Assembly (NCBI GenBank): GCA_013397865.1
Contig: VZTI01000938.1
Span: 749,000 to 812,999 of the forward strand
DNA: 64,000 bases
Direction: 5' to 3'
From: Struthidea cinerea
Taxonomy: Eukaryota > Chordata > Aves > Passeriformes > Corcoracidae
The translations under genes and the position numbers were made by a program. The notes beneath the pieces are model-generated. The model ran no database searches, had not been told where the DNA came from, and worked only from the letters and a program-made list of their open reading frames with translations. Shown in pieces: positions 24,701 to 38,198 of this stretch. Position 1 is the first letter of the stretch, and each line of letters opens with the position of its first letter.

Positions 24701-26580
24701 ATGTTTAAAAGACAATTTAATTTTATTCTTTCTAATTGTGTGTTCAATTCAAAATGATGCCTTTTGCTATGGACAATGGACATGCTTAGCAATGTCTTTT
24801 TTTTTCACATTACAAGGTATTTAGACACTGATGACATGGTATTGGTAACTATTTTAAAAATACTTGCTACTTGGGCATGTAACTTAGGTTTTCAAAAGCT
24901 TTTAAATTACTTCCAGAGTTAATGGGACTTAGGCTTATAGGGAGTTATAAAGGTTTTGAAAAATGTGTCCTATAATTGTAAGAATATGTTTAATACTTCA
25001 AATGGAAATATTTTTTTTTCTCTATTTAACCACCATGAAAATTCTTGACCAGCATTCCCTTCTTCTGACCTCCTTTCAGATGAGCAGATTGATGAGTTTT
25101 CACTCAATCTCATATCAGCGTTCTGATCCAGCTCCTGATTCAAGGATGTTCCTCTGCCCAAACCCAAATCCTGAATAGATGGTCTATTGGGAATTTTGCC
25201 CCTTTTTTCTTCTAACAAACTGAGGTGCCTCCCCTTCCCTTCTATCCTGGACACATTCTTAATTCCTTAGAAACATGTTTCTTAAATTAGATATAAACAC
25301 AATATTGTTCATTCATATGTAACCTAAATGCATAAACTTTAAGAAAATGCTTTTTATGATAATTGCTTTAGCAAAAAATGTTGTTTTCTTATGCAACTAT
25401 TCTAATGTAAGTAACTGAATTAACAAGCTATGAGGAGAATATGCATTAAAATATTTACTGTCTACAATTACTTAATTCTTTCTGACTTAACAATGCAATC
25501 TATTATTAAAACTACATGTTTGATATGCTTTCTTATTCCACTTCTATTATTTCAAATGTTTTAATGATTGTTTTACAAGGAATAAAAATATACTCGATGA
25601 GGAAAATGAAATTAGTTTGATTCCTAAATGAATTAAAAGCAAAAACATTTATAGACTTTTCACCTAATGCATTATGCATGAGCTATCTTTTCCAACATTT
25701 CAAGAGTTAGAGAATGGCGGAGAACATGAAATGTTGAACTTCTTCTAACAAAGTTTACATTTGAAGTTCAAGAAGAGAGATCAGACATGAGACTCAGACT
25801 ATGATTTTTTTATTTATTTTCTTCTAAAGTTTGAGATGGTAGTATTGCTGCACGAGAATATGAAGATACCACTTTGGACAGACAGGAAAGAACTGGGATT
25901 TCCAAACAAAATATTTTAAATTCTCCATTCTTCATCACAACACTATTCTCTAATCCTCATAAAGAGACTCTGAGGACAAACTGTTGAGAACACACCCTTC
26001 ACATTTCCTTCAATAGCCAGCTGAGTGCTATTTCTTTCCTTTACCTGAATTTGAGAAGTGAGGTTCAAGCAGTGACTTTCCAGGTTCCAGCATCTCAGGT
26101 GAATGTCACAGTCCTTGTGTTTGACTGCATTTGCCCTGAGTCTTTCTTTAGGGATTGTTCTGTTCTTCACAAACATTCATTACAGCAGAATTCAAAGTTG
26201 GAATTCCTAAATAAAAATAACATACAATCACCTTAATCCTTTGGTTGTGGAGTTAATCATTCATTTTCTGGCACAATGCCTGCTTTGGCAAATGGAACAT
26301 TTTCTCATAAACGTATATATGAGAACTGAGGACATAAAGGGGCTGTTTAGCTGCTCAGGTTCAAGTCACTGAATCCAACAAAAAATGGATTGCAATCAGC
26401 TTTTCTATGCTCCTGATAAACAACATATTATTGGCTAAATTGGGATATACATTCTGTGTCTTATGTATTGACCAAAACCCAACATTATACATAGGAAAAT
26501 TTTTCCAGCTACAAGTTCATCAAAGCAGGCACCGAGAATGAAAGGAAACAAAGACATTCTTGAACAGTTGGAGCACTGCT
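21781..26580. other. AT-rich non-coding DNA, no gene seen
   Basis: No supported gene was found. Frames near 24104-24757 on both strands overlap one another and have no domain signature. A tight pair of AP-1 sites with a downstream TATA-like sequence lies at 24652-24690 and is listed separately. Remaining sequence looks unique and unremarkable. Confidence 0.6.
24652..24690 (+). promoter_or_regulatory. Paired AP-1 sites plus TATA-like box (candidate)
   Basis: Two exact TGAGTCA sites occur at 24652-24658 and 24667-24673, spaced 15 bases start to start within a repeated 10-mer GTGAGTCATT. TATATAA follows at 24684-24690. Consensus AP-1 binds Fos/Jun dimers. The arrangement could be an inducible enhancer or a cryptic promoter, but such short motifs occur by chance in 64 kb, and nothing downstream looks like a first exon. 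Confidence 0.25.
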
Positions 26581-27080
26581 TTCTTATCTCAGATTGGCTG
26601 GCCCTTGTGAGTTGTACTACCAGGGGTCAGGAGGAGCAGGCTGCTTTGTAAAGGCCCTGAGCCAGGGTCCGTAGGTGATGGTCAGGCTGACCAGTCAGTG
26701 CCACAATTGATGCGGTGCCATCCTATTGTGCCCAGTGAGACGTATATGGCAGGATCAGTGACAGGGACCAGGGTCAGCCTCCCCCCAAAGATCACAGATA
26801 AGTCCCCTGTTGATGGGCCTGGTCCAGAGTCAAGGCAAAATATCAGGTCAGTGGATCAGGGTCAGGATCAGATCACAAAGACAGGCTGCAGCAAGGATCC
26901 AGGGCGAGGGTCTCAGGTGAAGGAAGGTGGGAGACCCCAACAAGGCTCTTCCTTCTGCATCTCTGACCAAGGTCCCACAGCTGTGCCATATCAGAGATGA
27001 CCACGAGAAAAGGCAGTCAGAGCCCTTGGGGAAGATGAAGAGGTGGCAGAGCATGTGAGTGCACTCAGGGCCAACAGGTA
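26581..27080. other. GC-richer island with degenerate CCAGGGTC-type motifs, origin unknown
   Basis: This 500 bp patch is clearly richer in G and C than the sequence on either side. Variants of a short motif recur on the + strand: CCAGGGTC, GTCAGGATCAG, CAGGGTCAG and CCAGAGTCAAGG, most densely at 26760-26920. Open frames of 100 codons exist on both strands (26698-27000, + and 26848-27150, -), but neither resembles a protein family, and their low-complexity content follows from the repeated motif. It may be a decayed minisatellite, an LTR I do not recognise, or part of another GC-rich repeat. Confidence 0.4.
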
Positions 27081-27630
27081 CCTGGCTTTCTGTACATAGC
27101 AGAAACGCTAACACTGCGAGTGTGTAAGTGCTAGCAGAGTAGTGAATCAATGTAGAGAGGCTGGTTCTAATGGGACTTCAGTGAGATACTGGAGTTGGCC
27201 CAAATACATTAATGTAGAGATTTTTTGCCTTAATAAATTGAGATCTCTATTTCCAAAATATTTTAAGCTGTCATATAGATGAACAACACTTTACAGTGGC
27301 TGTTTCAATGCCTAGAGATAGATTTTCAAAGCACTAGCACTGTCTTCCACAAAGTAATCATTTGTTTATGGATTATAATACCTAATGATAGATGTTCTTT
27401 TGATAATTATTAAGCAGCACCGAAAACTAATTTCATCTCTGATCATTCACATAGTTACCCTGACTTATTCCATTTGCATTTCCAAGGTACAGACATTCGT
27501 TTATTGACTCTTAATTTGTGTACAAGGGTGAAATACTGATCCTGGGGGAGTCACTGGCAAAACTCCCATCAGCAACGATTTCAAAATCTGGCCTCCTGGG
27601 ATTTCCATATTCTTCAAGGGTTCATAGATA
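27081..27630. other. AT-rich non-coding DNA, no gene seen
   Basis: Spacer between the GC island and an A/C-only tract. No open frame or recognisable repeat was found apart from frames that run in from the neighbouring low-complexity sequence. Confidence 0.6.
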
Positions 27631-27764
27631 CAAAAAAGCGCCAAAAAACACAACCAAAACCAACCAAACAAACTACTAAAACAAACAGGCAAAAAATGCC
27701 CCCCTAAAAACAAAGCAGCAACCGACCAACCAGCCAAACATGAACAAAAAACCCCAACCAAACA
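27631..27764. repeat. A/C-rich low-complexity tract (CCAAA/ACCCC-like)
   Basis: About 130 bases are dominated by A and C on the + strand, with irregular CCAAA, CAACC and AAACA units and few G or T. It shares the exact 16-mer AACAAAAAACCCCAAC (27743-27758) with a similar tract at 40222-40237. The minus-strand Gly/Trp/Phe/Val-rich frames over it are artefacts. Confidence 0.8.
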
Positions 27765-30700
27765 TATTGCAACTGCAAATTCCGTCTTTCCACTGTGAGA
27801 TGTTTGTGAGTGAAAATATTTTGACCTGATGGATTTTTAGTGAATTAAGGCTAGTTAAGGAAGAGTACAATAGACTCCTACATAGTCAATGGAAGAAAAA
27901 AGGTACTTTCAGAGAGCAATTCTGATTATGTTCTGGAGGGGCAATGTTTCCCAATGAATTATTTAAGGACCTTAGGACAACTTGACTGTTTAGGTAGGTG
28001 TCTTGGTGAGATTCCTAAAACTATCAAATGAAAATGAGCCTCATGCAAAGTATCCAAAATATTCAACTGTGTTGACTGTTTTACATTCAATCTTACATTC
28101 TCATCTTCAGCAATTCTTTAAATGCCTTCCTGTCTGTGAAAGAAAATTAACATATTTCCCTTACATAGTAGAAGGAAGAACCCACTGAAATCCAAAGCAC
28201 AAAATATTCTTCTTTATTAGGAGGAGTTGAGAGAAATTTGGCTACAAGGAAGATGTGAAAGTTAAAGAGAGCTAAGGAAGTCCCCATCATGTGATCCATT
28301 TGTTAATGCAGATTGCAGTAAACTTTATACTGTCTTTTTCAGTAAAAAATGGGCAATGGTTAAAGCAGTGACTGAAGTGTGTTATGTCGGGTACCTTTGA
28401 GATATGCACTTTCATAATGGAGCACCAGCCACAATGCATAAATAATAAGAATTTTTACACTTCTTATATTTTGTGGAGAAAAAGGGTTTCAAGACAGCTG
28501 AGATATTTCTCCATTTCTCTCTGCTCATTTAATGAAACACGTGTTTCAAAACACTGTCTTTCTCTTTCTTCATTTTAAAGAAAATAGAAATATGGAGCAG
28601 AAAGAAATAAAAAAAAATGGTTTGTATATTTGCAATAAAAGATTGATGCCAGTTTCTGGAGCAATAGTGTTGTCCTCAGCATTACGCTAGCTCTGTAATT
28701 ACAGAAATGCAACAAAAGGGGGTTTGTGCATGAAAAATTCTAATTGTGACCATGGGATCCATCCTGCCATGGACAAAAAAGAGACATTTTCTTGTATTTG
28801 CATTCAATTTCTATGTGCATCTACAGTTTCCTCACATCCCCTACAAATCCATCTGTGCAGTTATTCCTTTTCTTTAGGCACAGAATATAATAACACCATG
28901 GGAAAATAATAAAAAAATGCACACTTCACTATTCTTGCTGAGCGGTTATGTGATTTAAGATCAAAGTCGAAAGAAAAGCCAGGTAACAGCTAAGCTCAAA
29001 AATTAAATAATTAAGAGAATTGTGCATTAAATGGCCAATTTGAAATATTCCATATCTTAGCATAATTAAAGCTTTACATATAATGATAGAACCAAAATCT
29101 TCCAGCACTCCTTTTTGCTTCTAATAAAAGAAGATGGATTAGGAAAAAAATTAAGATGGAACTGGCCATCTTGTCTTTAAAACAACAACAACAAAAAGCC
29201 TTTCACTCATTTATGGAACACTTTAAAACAGGAATAAATGAAAATGAATTAAAATGTATATATCATCTGCTGTTCTTTCCATCACGAGAAAATTTTCAGG
29301 TAGCCAACTGTTTTGAAATAAATTTCCCTGCAGTTGCTATAGTGATGATAATAAAGTTCCTGCCTCAATTTACGTGATAGAGGTTCCTAGCAGAACACTT
29401 GAAAAGGTAAGCTAATCATAATGAAGACACTGTTAGTTCTCATGCTCAGAGCAGCCTCCTTGAATTTAGTTCAAAATTACAGGACTCCTCCATTGTTGTC
29501 AATTTTGTTATATGTACATTATCATAATCTTTCTCAAAGTGGCAGTAACAAATTATGCAGCAGAGACAGTACTACTCTTTTTCTAAGTTAAGTCAGTGGA
29601 CAAAGAATATGCAAGTTTGCTACAATAAGCAATGAGTGAATCAAAGATATTTCCCTATTAGCTGTTTTTTCCCATTACAAATCTTTGTTTTTTTTAACCT
29701 TGTAATGACAGTATATTTTTTTCTTCTATGGTACATATTGTTCAAGTCTCGTTTTATCTCAGTGTTGATGCAAACTAAATAGCTTTAAAGCAGTTACCTG
29801 TCAAAATGGATGAGTCATCAAAGCAATGTCAAAGATAAAACATTATTGCTCAGATGTATGTTCTACTGCAATAATTTTGTAAAATAACATAATTTACTTT
29901 AAAACATTTGTGAAGCTAAAATAGCTCCCATAATAGCTGGTTTAGAAGTAAAATATGCAAAATAGCTGACAAAAAAATACATGTCATTAAATATTATTTA
30001 GATAAATAAGATAAAACAGAAATATTAAATCTGCCAAAAACCAGGACTAATCATCACGAAAACAATGTTTTAGCAAGGCACTTCTAAAAATATCATTATT
30101 TGCAACTGTGAAGTAACTATATATACAAGAATGTTTCTGTGTGAGAATCTGTATGTGTTTTGATGTCTGTGTGTCACTGTCATTAAAGGTGTATCAGCTC
30201 CCCTCCTTCTGCTGCTTTATTGCTTGCATATGTATCACACCCACCAATAAGGAAAATATTTTATTTCTTTAAAAAAGAAGGCATTTGGGATAATAAAAGA
30301 AAAGGCTAAGCTCAAATTAAAAGCCAAAAAGATCTCAAGCTTGATGTGCAAAGGCACAAATACTATGATGAGGATATGTCATGTAATAAGAGAGAGCAAA
30401 TAAATTAATGAAAGAGCCTGCCAAAGTTAATGGCTATGATGTCAGTAAGCTTGTAATTAATAACTCTGATTATTTTTAAAGTCCTTTACAGCTGGACTCC
30501 TAAGGAGACAGGGCTCCAACAACCAAAGAGCAGAGCCAGTTATGATGATTTTTTTTCCACGGACTAAAATCCCTATCCTATCCAGAGCCACATTCTCAAT
30601 AACAGCATATGTTCTTTGGTCAAATGTGTGAAGCCTTAATCTGACCAGTGACATTCAGGTCAGGAGTACACATATGGTATGCCATAGTGACTCAATTAAC

Positions 30701-31190
30701 CATCCATCAGTTTAATTGCATAATATATCAGAAGATGTATTCCACTACTACTTACAGTTAGATGCAGGCATGGAAATAAATAAGACAAAGCAACAATTTT
30801 CTGTTGTTTGTTTATCTTAACAGGAATGCTAAGCAGAAACAATAATATATTTTATAAGGTAATTTTGTGCTTGGAAAAAAAATAATTTTTGACAGCTAAA
30901 CTGATCAGAGGCTGCTAGTTTTAGAAATGATACTTCTTGTAATAAGCAAGCGTAGGTGGAAAGCACACGTTACAAGAAAATTATAGCGCTTCCACTGATT
31001 CTAATCACATTAATGTAGGGATAAGGGAAAAGGAAGGTATATTATTTAAACATTATGTAAATTATGAAGAGAGTTAACATATTGCAAACTTATAAGTAGT
31101 GACATAGTTGAGTTGATTTATGCAATCACTCCAGACATCAAATCCTTCTGGAATAATATACATGACAAAAAATGACAACATGGTGACAAG
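27765..31190. other. AT-rich non-coding DNA, no gene seen
   Basis: No coding or RNA gene signal. A perfect 16-base palindrome centred on CACGTG lies at 28533-28548. Frames are all under 75 codons and AT-biased. Confidence 0.65.
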
Positions 31191-31262
31191 ATTAAAAAAA
31201 AAAAAGAAAAGGAAAAAAGGAAGAAGAAGAAGAGGAAGAAGGAGAAGAAAAGAAGAAGAAAA
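31191..31262. repeat. A-rich polypurine run (GAA/GGAA)
   Basis: An A-run passes into about 60 bases of irregular GAA, GGAA and AGAAG units with no pyrimidine until the AATT at its end. It is a simple low-complexity purine tract. Confidence 0.9.
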
Positions 31263-34200
31263 TTAAGCTTATATTTTAAATATTCTAGGGGAAAAGCTTG
31301 AAGTAATAGAAGTCAAATGAAAGCCTTTCAATCTGGAATTCACTGAAAGACAGAGATTTTAAGCTCTGGTTACTAACAGTGTTACCTAGTATGATGTCTT
31401 CAGAATTTGTATTACTTTTAGTGTGTTCATTTCAAAACTAGGCCTTGAAAATGCCTTCCAAAACATAGATAATATTTAGAATTTCATAAGCAGAAGCTAA
31501 TTTTTTTCAGCTTGGTCTGCATACCTGATTTGTAGCCACAGTAAACCCTGATTCTCATTTGCCAAGTCTGTAGATATCACAACTGGTGCATGGACCAGCT
31601 GTCAGCCACAGGCCATAATACCTTTTTGAGCTTCTTTCTTATACACAAACTAGGGGCATACTGATGAAATCCCTTCTTTTCTGTCTCCTCTTTGGGGTTA
31701 GAAAACATTCCAGTGTGATGTGTTTTTATAGACCGGTTGCCTAGAACTGGATCTTGCTTTCCCATTTTTTCCTCTTATGGAAGAATGCCCAGTTTGGAGT
31801 ATTTTGCTTCTTATTCACCCAGAATAATGAGACAGCCTTCCACAGTCACTTCATTTTATAAAGAAACAGTAGCATAGTGCAGTTAGACTCTCCTAAAGTC
31901 TAGAATAATGCGATATCGTCACGCCTAAGAGTTCAGCAGCAGCAATATTAAAGCACTTTTTAATATAACACTCTTGCAAAAAGACAAGGAAAAGCGCTTC
32001 TAAAGCATATGCTCTGGTATTTTTTTTAGCAAGAACATAGTTTTCCAACATAGTATTTTTAGATTCTGTGAGTCATAACAAGCATAGGGTAAATAATGTA
32101 GCTCTTGCAGAATGGAAAAAATATCAGAGCAAATGCAAGCTACCACTTTTTATTAGGGATCTCAGATAATCAGTGACTTGGTTTTATGTTCACTTTTAAT
32201 GTGATTTACATAATTTTCTGATAGTTGTTCTCCATAATAAGTTCTGTGAATTTTCTTTTTTTCCCCCCAGTTTCTTGAAATTCTGGAAATCTTTTATTTA
32301 TTCTGTTTTTAAGCTCTCTAAAGAGTGAAATCGATTGAAAAGTTTCTTTCAAGGATCTGGCCCTTGACTTGGCTCTTAGAGAGAAAAATTATTCCTACTG
32401 CCTCTGAAGATCCAAGCAGTGATATACTCATTAAGAAGAAATGTTAACATTTTGATATTATCAATCACTGGACATACCTGCACATGGTAGATGTGTCTGT
32501 GTCACACAGATGTCTCCAGCCCCTACACCTGACATATATCTCTGCTCCTTGTTGCTCTTCTCACATAGCAGGCCATTTCAGAGGTTTCCTTTCTCTGATC
32601 CTATGTGATGGTTGGGAAAATCCAGGATCTATCTGTCCTGGGCCACAGAGACAGAGAGATTCTGTCAGACAGTACTGCAGTAGACTGTGGCTCAGGGCTT
32701 CACACAAATGGAAGTCCCACTAAAAGGCACAGCCCTCAACCACAGCCAGATAACAAGAGTCCATTCCCATTTCATGAGTCACGCATTTAGCCCTCAAGGT
32801 CTTACATATTGTGGAAAGCTTACAGTTGGGTATCGTGCATGCATACATCTGAAAACAAGCAATGAATCTGAAATTAAAAAATATCTGGCCTTTTTCCATG
32901 TATTTGAGAAGTATTTTTCTTTGAAGAGGTTTGCCCTCTGCATTGCAGGCACAACAGTCAGGGATGAAGGTTTGTTCCTGAACAAGCAATACATGCTTCA
33001 TCTAGGAATAGAAAACATAGCTTGATACTGAAGGTGCTAGCTCACATCTGTCAGTAAATTGGAAAAACAGCTATTCTGGACCTTTGTATTTCCTTTTTCT
33101 GTGGATAGAGTCTTCATCGTGGCACATTTTAGCTCTTGCTAGACTCTGCAACCTAGACTTAAACTGAATGGAAGTCAGCCTGGGGTTGCATTTAGCTGGT
33201 GACTCCAGTAGTTTGGATGTTACAGGGTATCTGTGACTCAGGGACAACTTACAGGGGAGGCTGAAGCAGCAGCTGACAAGGGGAATATTTTATCAAACCT
33301 ACTCAAAGAAATGAATAGCATAGCTTTAAATCACACACATCTAACAGCCAAATTAATATCTTTATCCAAGAATATCTAGCAAATTCAGAGGATATAGTAT
33401 TTCTCCATTAAACAGCCATTTGATGAAACAAACATACTTATTAAAAATCACAAATTATTCATGGTCAGCTCAGAAAAAGAAAAAGAGTATCTTTTTCTCA
33501 AGACTTACTGTAGCAAATAATTCCCTTTCTTTTATTACTACTCTGATTTTAATACAGCTCATGGATTTAATTATCCAGTTCAGGATATATTTGTAAAGTT
33601 ATAAAAAAATTGAATGTACTATAAAATTAATAGTTATTACAACTAATCCACTATTAATACAGTAGCTGATAGTTTTTACATGTCCCAGAATGGGAGTTTA
33701 GAGAGTATAATTTCTGAAATCCAGTTAGAGATTGAGCCAATTTTCTGACAAAGCCACCAACCTGCTAATTCTTTCTCTCTGGTACCACTGGGGTAGTCAT
33801 GGTGCAACCTTAAAATCACAGCATCAGTCAGCCTGTAAACTCAGTCATCCTTTTACCTCAAAAATCATAGTGTCACCACACCTGGGAAGGTCCTCCATTA
33901 CAGTTGCTGAGGCCAAAGGGCCTGATGTAGCACAGAAAACCCAGATTAAATTCTTTCCATATCATACTGCCGTGTGACAATCTCCATTTTAAAGCATGTG
34001 TTAAGGAAGCCCAGACTTTGTACTGGTATTAGATGCTGTCATAGTATAAGATGATGTGACGGGAGCATATATTGATTAAGAATTTGCTGCTCTCCTTTTA
34101 AAATATAGAAGCTGACTAAAATGAGCAAAAAAAGGGATTGTGCAAATAAACAACACATGTTCTGGGTCACGAGATACTCTTAGGAGAACCAAAGATAGTA

Positions 34201-37200
34201 TTTTAAGGTTTTATCTGTGAAAAAAAAATTAATCTGGTGTAAGGACGAGAAAAGGCTATATACTAGGGAAACACATTAATTGGGATATAAATTAGAATTA
34301 CTACATCTAACAGAGCAAGCTGCTCCTCAGAAAAGGGAGGTGGGTAATCTGGTTTATAATGAGGCACTCATCAAAACAAACACAGGCAAACAAACAGTCT
34401 GCAGATAGACCTACAAGATCACTCTCTGAATAACTCATCCACACACAAGGCAGCTCATGTGGGGTTCTTTGTAGCATTTTAGCTTGGCTTGGCCCTGGGT
34501 TTCTTATTTTAAACAAAAGACTGATGCATTACAAACAGGCAAGAGTCTGGATAAATGAGATCTGATGTTTATTCATGACAATTTCAAAAAATGTTCAGAT
34601 AGTAAACAAAACTTAATTACTTTAGAAAGACATAAAATCTGCTGATATAGGATATAATGCTAAATAATAATCACCAGAAAGCCATCTCATTACTATTGCG
34701 TTTGTGTTTGATATGGGTTTGGCCCAAGGCAAAGCCCAGGGCTTTATTTATTTAAAAGGGTACAAAAACAAGACAATATGCATGTTTCATATTAAATATT
34801 GTGATGGCATTACACTATGTGAAATGCAATGAGAAAGAAACATTGTGAAGCACCAAGGAAAATTTAAAAATTTATATTTTGTTGTACTTTTTCTCAGACA
34901 TAAGCAGACTTTCTGAGGGATTATGGGAATACTAATAGCCACTATGGAGTGGTAATTTATTATAATCTTGCAGCAAGAAAGAGCACATCTACACATGTAC
35001 ATACACACACCCTCCACATATATAGCTGTGTCTGATTTTCCTATTAAGCTATCCTTTTTTTTTTTTTTAATTGCAAACTCTGATGAGTTTAAGTCAACAT
35101 ATTTCCTTACTGCTCCTTCTGCTTGTCAGCTGTAGCTGGATTGATAAAATGCAAATGAACAAATCATTAACGAGTACTGGTTATGAATCTCTCAGGCAGT
35201 TCAGGACCCTATCAAATCCTGCACCTATTACTTTGTGTGATTGATGTACTATTGTAAGTGATTGTTCCTGATCTTATTAAATCTTATTGATTTTTTCCCA
35301 GTTTCTATTTTATGCAGGACCAGGCTTGGACTATTATGAATGTTGCTGAACACTGTTAATCAAGCTTACACAGCTATTTTGATGGCAAACAATTAGAACT
35401 CTGAAGCAATACCTTGCAATTAGCTTCAGGGATATGGACTTCAGCACCGTAATAATGAAAGAGACCTTCTCCTTCAAGCAAGGTAATGAGATTTACAATT
35501 ATGACCCCAAATAACCTCTGAGAAATAACCAATCTGCAAACATAGATGTGTTTATCAATAATTTGTGCCCTTTTTATGAAAATGTATTTTAATTTTTTTT
35601 CATGTATGAGTCATTGTTTCTGCTGAAGCACAGCCTTCATAAAGGCTGTATAAAGCCTTATAAAATGACAAATATATAAATTGAAAGTCTGTATATATCA
35701 TTGAATCCACTGGAGGGTTCTACAGAATGATATGCATCAATAATGTTCAAATGTTGTGAGGCAAATAACACTAAAAAACTTATGGGAAAATACTGACTAA
35801 AACTTGGGTGGTTATAATCACTTGAAAATGCTTATTTATGCATTTAGTTAATATATAAAAATAAATATCTATATATAAAAATGTGTATAAATTCAGGTAT
35901 ACTATACATGCAGTAGGTCAGTAGACATAGACATCCATAAACATATATCTTTATAAATCCACTGCATGTATTTTTTGAGTGATACAGGCAATAAAAATAA
36001 CCCAAATTTGGTCCTTCAGAAACTAAAGCAATTAACATTGTTTTGGGAATTGTAATAGTCTATTGAACAACAGAAGTCAAGTTTTTGTTACATCCAAAGT
36101 CATTAAATGTAAGATTAATACGTAAATAAAATACTATGAAAAATCTCACCTTAGAAGTGAAATAATATATTTCCAAAGTTCTTAACTTCCAGTATTTATA
36201 TTTTACACTTGCAGCCTAAGCACATTTTTTGCTGATAATTTAGTAATGCTATAAACTCTTCCTATCACATTGCACTTGAAGATTAACTCACATAGGTTTG
36301 CTAGTTAGCATATTTGCTAATTTCTCCAGCATCTTTTTTGCTAAAAAGATGTTATCCAACATTTGTAAAATATATTTGCATATAAAAAGGGAATGCCTTG
36401 AAAATAAGGAAAATTTTACAGTATTCCTTGCTTTGCTTCTATGAATTTATTGCGTTGAAAACAAGGCATTTATACTTTGGTTTAACTGACAAGATGAAGT
36501 GTACCAGGCCCAAATGCAAGAATGAACAATTTTCAAATACAAAAAATTTGCCATTCTTACTATTCCTTGACAATAATTACTTGCAAATATCTCTGCTATT
36601 TTTGACATTTTTATCAGGATGAAAGTAGGGTGCTAAGCACACCTCTAATTCTGCTGTGCTCCCTTTCATTGCTCCTATTATCCAAATCTTGAAAGCCCTC
36701 TCAAAGCCCATTTCTGAAATGGCCTCTGAAACAGAATGGGTTCTACAAACAGGGACTAAAACTGTGTCTGGCTGGAGATCTGTAGCTGAAAAGGTGTTGG
36801 TAAGGACGATAATTTTTTATTCAATATGTTAATACAGATTCTGGGTAGTATTCTGCGCGAAGAAGGGCAAGGTGAAGAAAAAACAGAACTTCTTAGAACT
36901 GTCGCTTAAAAATATATCTACTTCAATGTAATGTCAAATTAGGAACAGAATTATATTTTTAAACACAAGAGTAACAAGATGAACTCTTCTCAACCCATGG
37001 AATACATGTGAGAAGTTCATCCAGAGAGACAAAATTGGGATGTGTCTATGGATGTATGCAATATACCCTATGCTCACAGTGAAAGCTTAGAAACCGGGAG
37101 GAAATTTCTGTGCACTCCCAAAGCAGTGTTGAAAGGGTTAAATGGGGGAGCTTAGCAAACATGATGAAATTTTTAAAAGGTTTGTAAGCTAATTTACCAC

Positions 37201-37595
37201 GCAAATTTTTCCTGATTCCCTTTACTTTGAGCACAACCAATAAATGTGAGTTATTTTAGTGCCAATTTCAATTTTTATCAAATAAATATACATTTATTGC
37301 TGGATGTAACTGTTAATGAAATGTACATAATATGTAAAATCTATAAAAATGTTGTAGTTATACATTACTTTCTGACTATTGTAAAACCTTTGTAAACAAA
37401 GTATAGTATATCAACTTTCTTGTGACAATAAGCAGATTTGTCATCTTGGGGACAGCTAAATGAATTATTTAATCAATAACAGACTACATCTCTGGTGATA
37501 AGACAAGCTCAGACAAATTAAAAAGTGAACCAGGTAAAGTATGTCACAAGCAAGATACACAGGTAGTGTAACACATCTCTAATGTTAAGCAAAAT
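31263..37595. other. AT-rich non-coding DNA, no gene seen
   Basis: The stretch has no supported gene. The frames around 32484-33025 overlap on both strands, up to 112 codons, and show no family motif. A poly-T run lies at about 35055-35068. The segment 35110-35480 looks compositionally more complex and carries an octamer and an E-box, which are listed separately. A short hairpin with 7-base arms lies at 35631-35648. Confidence 0.65.
35110..35480. promoter_or_regulatory. Possible conserved non-coding element (octamer and E-box)
   Basis: The segment contains an E-box CAGCTG (35127-35132), an exact POU octamer ATGCAAAT (35149-35156) 16 bases downstream, and ATTA-type homeodomain cores (35167-35171 and others). 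It lacks homopolymers and repeats, unlike its surroundings. This is the texture of many vertebrate developmental enhancers, but conservation cannot be judged from one genome, so this is a weak inference. Confidence 0.2.
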
Positions 37596-37682
37596 AGCTT
37601 AAAAAAATCCCCAAAACCCAACCAACCAATCAACCAAACAAAAACCCACAAACAAACCACCAAAAACCCCACCAAACCCAGA
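37596..37682. repeat. A/C-only low-complexity tract
   Basis: From the A-run to the end of the CCAAACCCA unit, the + strand is nearly free of G and T, with irregular CCAAC, CAAAC and ACCCC units. It resembles the tracts at 27.6 kb and 40.2 kb. Confidence 0.85.
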
Positions 37683-37992
37683 ACTTTGAAAGTCCCCATA
37701 ACAAAACATAAAGACATGGTTAGTTGCAGGGGGGTGGGGGGTGGATGGTGTGTGTTCCTGTTTTGTAGTAAAACAGTAAGAAAATGTCTAAAATCAAACT
37801 ATTAAAGAAATGAAGTGGCAAGATACTTCATGAATTGATACATGCAATAGTTTCAGAACAGTTTTGTACCAAACAGGTGGTGGTAAGGCACCAGATGTCA
37901 GAGTGTTTCTAGGTTTGGGCACATTTAAGTATAATACCTGTATTGAATCAAGCTAAACCTATCCACTGATTTATTATTAACATCTTATATAT
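37683..37992. other. Short non-coding spacer, no gene seen
   Basis: Contains one G-rich run (GGGGGGTGGGGGGTGG type, about 37730-37746) and nothing else recognisable. Confidence 0.6.
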
Positions 37993-38072
37993 TAAACAAA
38001 CAAACAAACGAACAAACAAAGAAGAAGAAAGAAAGAGAGAGAGAAAGAGAGAAAGAAAAAGAAAGAAAGAAA

Positions 38073-38108
<36 letters not shown>

Positions 38109-38112
38109 GAAA

Positions 38113-38198
<86 letters not shown>

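Noticed and set aside
35631..35648. Hairpin with arms CAGCCTT and AAGGCTG
   Set aside because: Arms of 7 bases with a 4-base loop are expected by chance many times in 64 kb.
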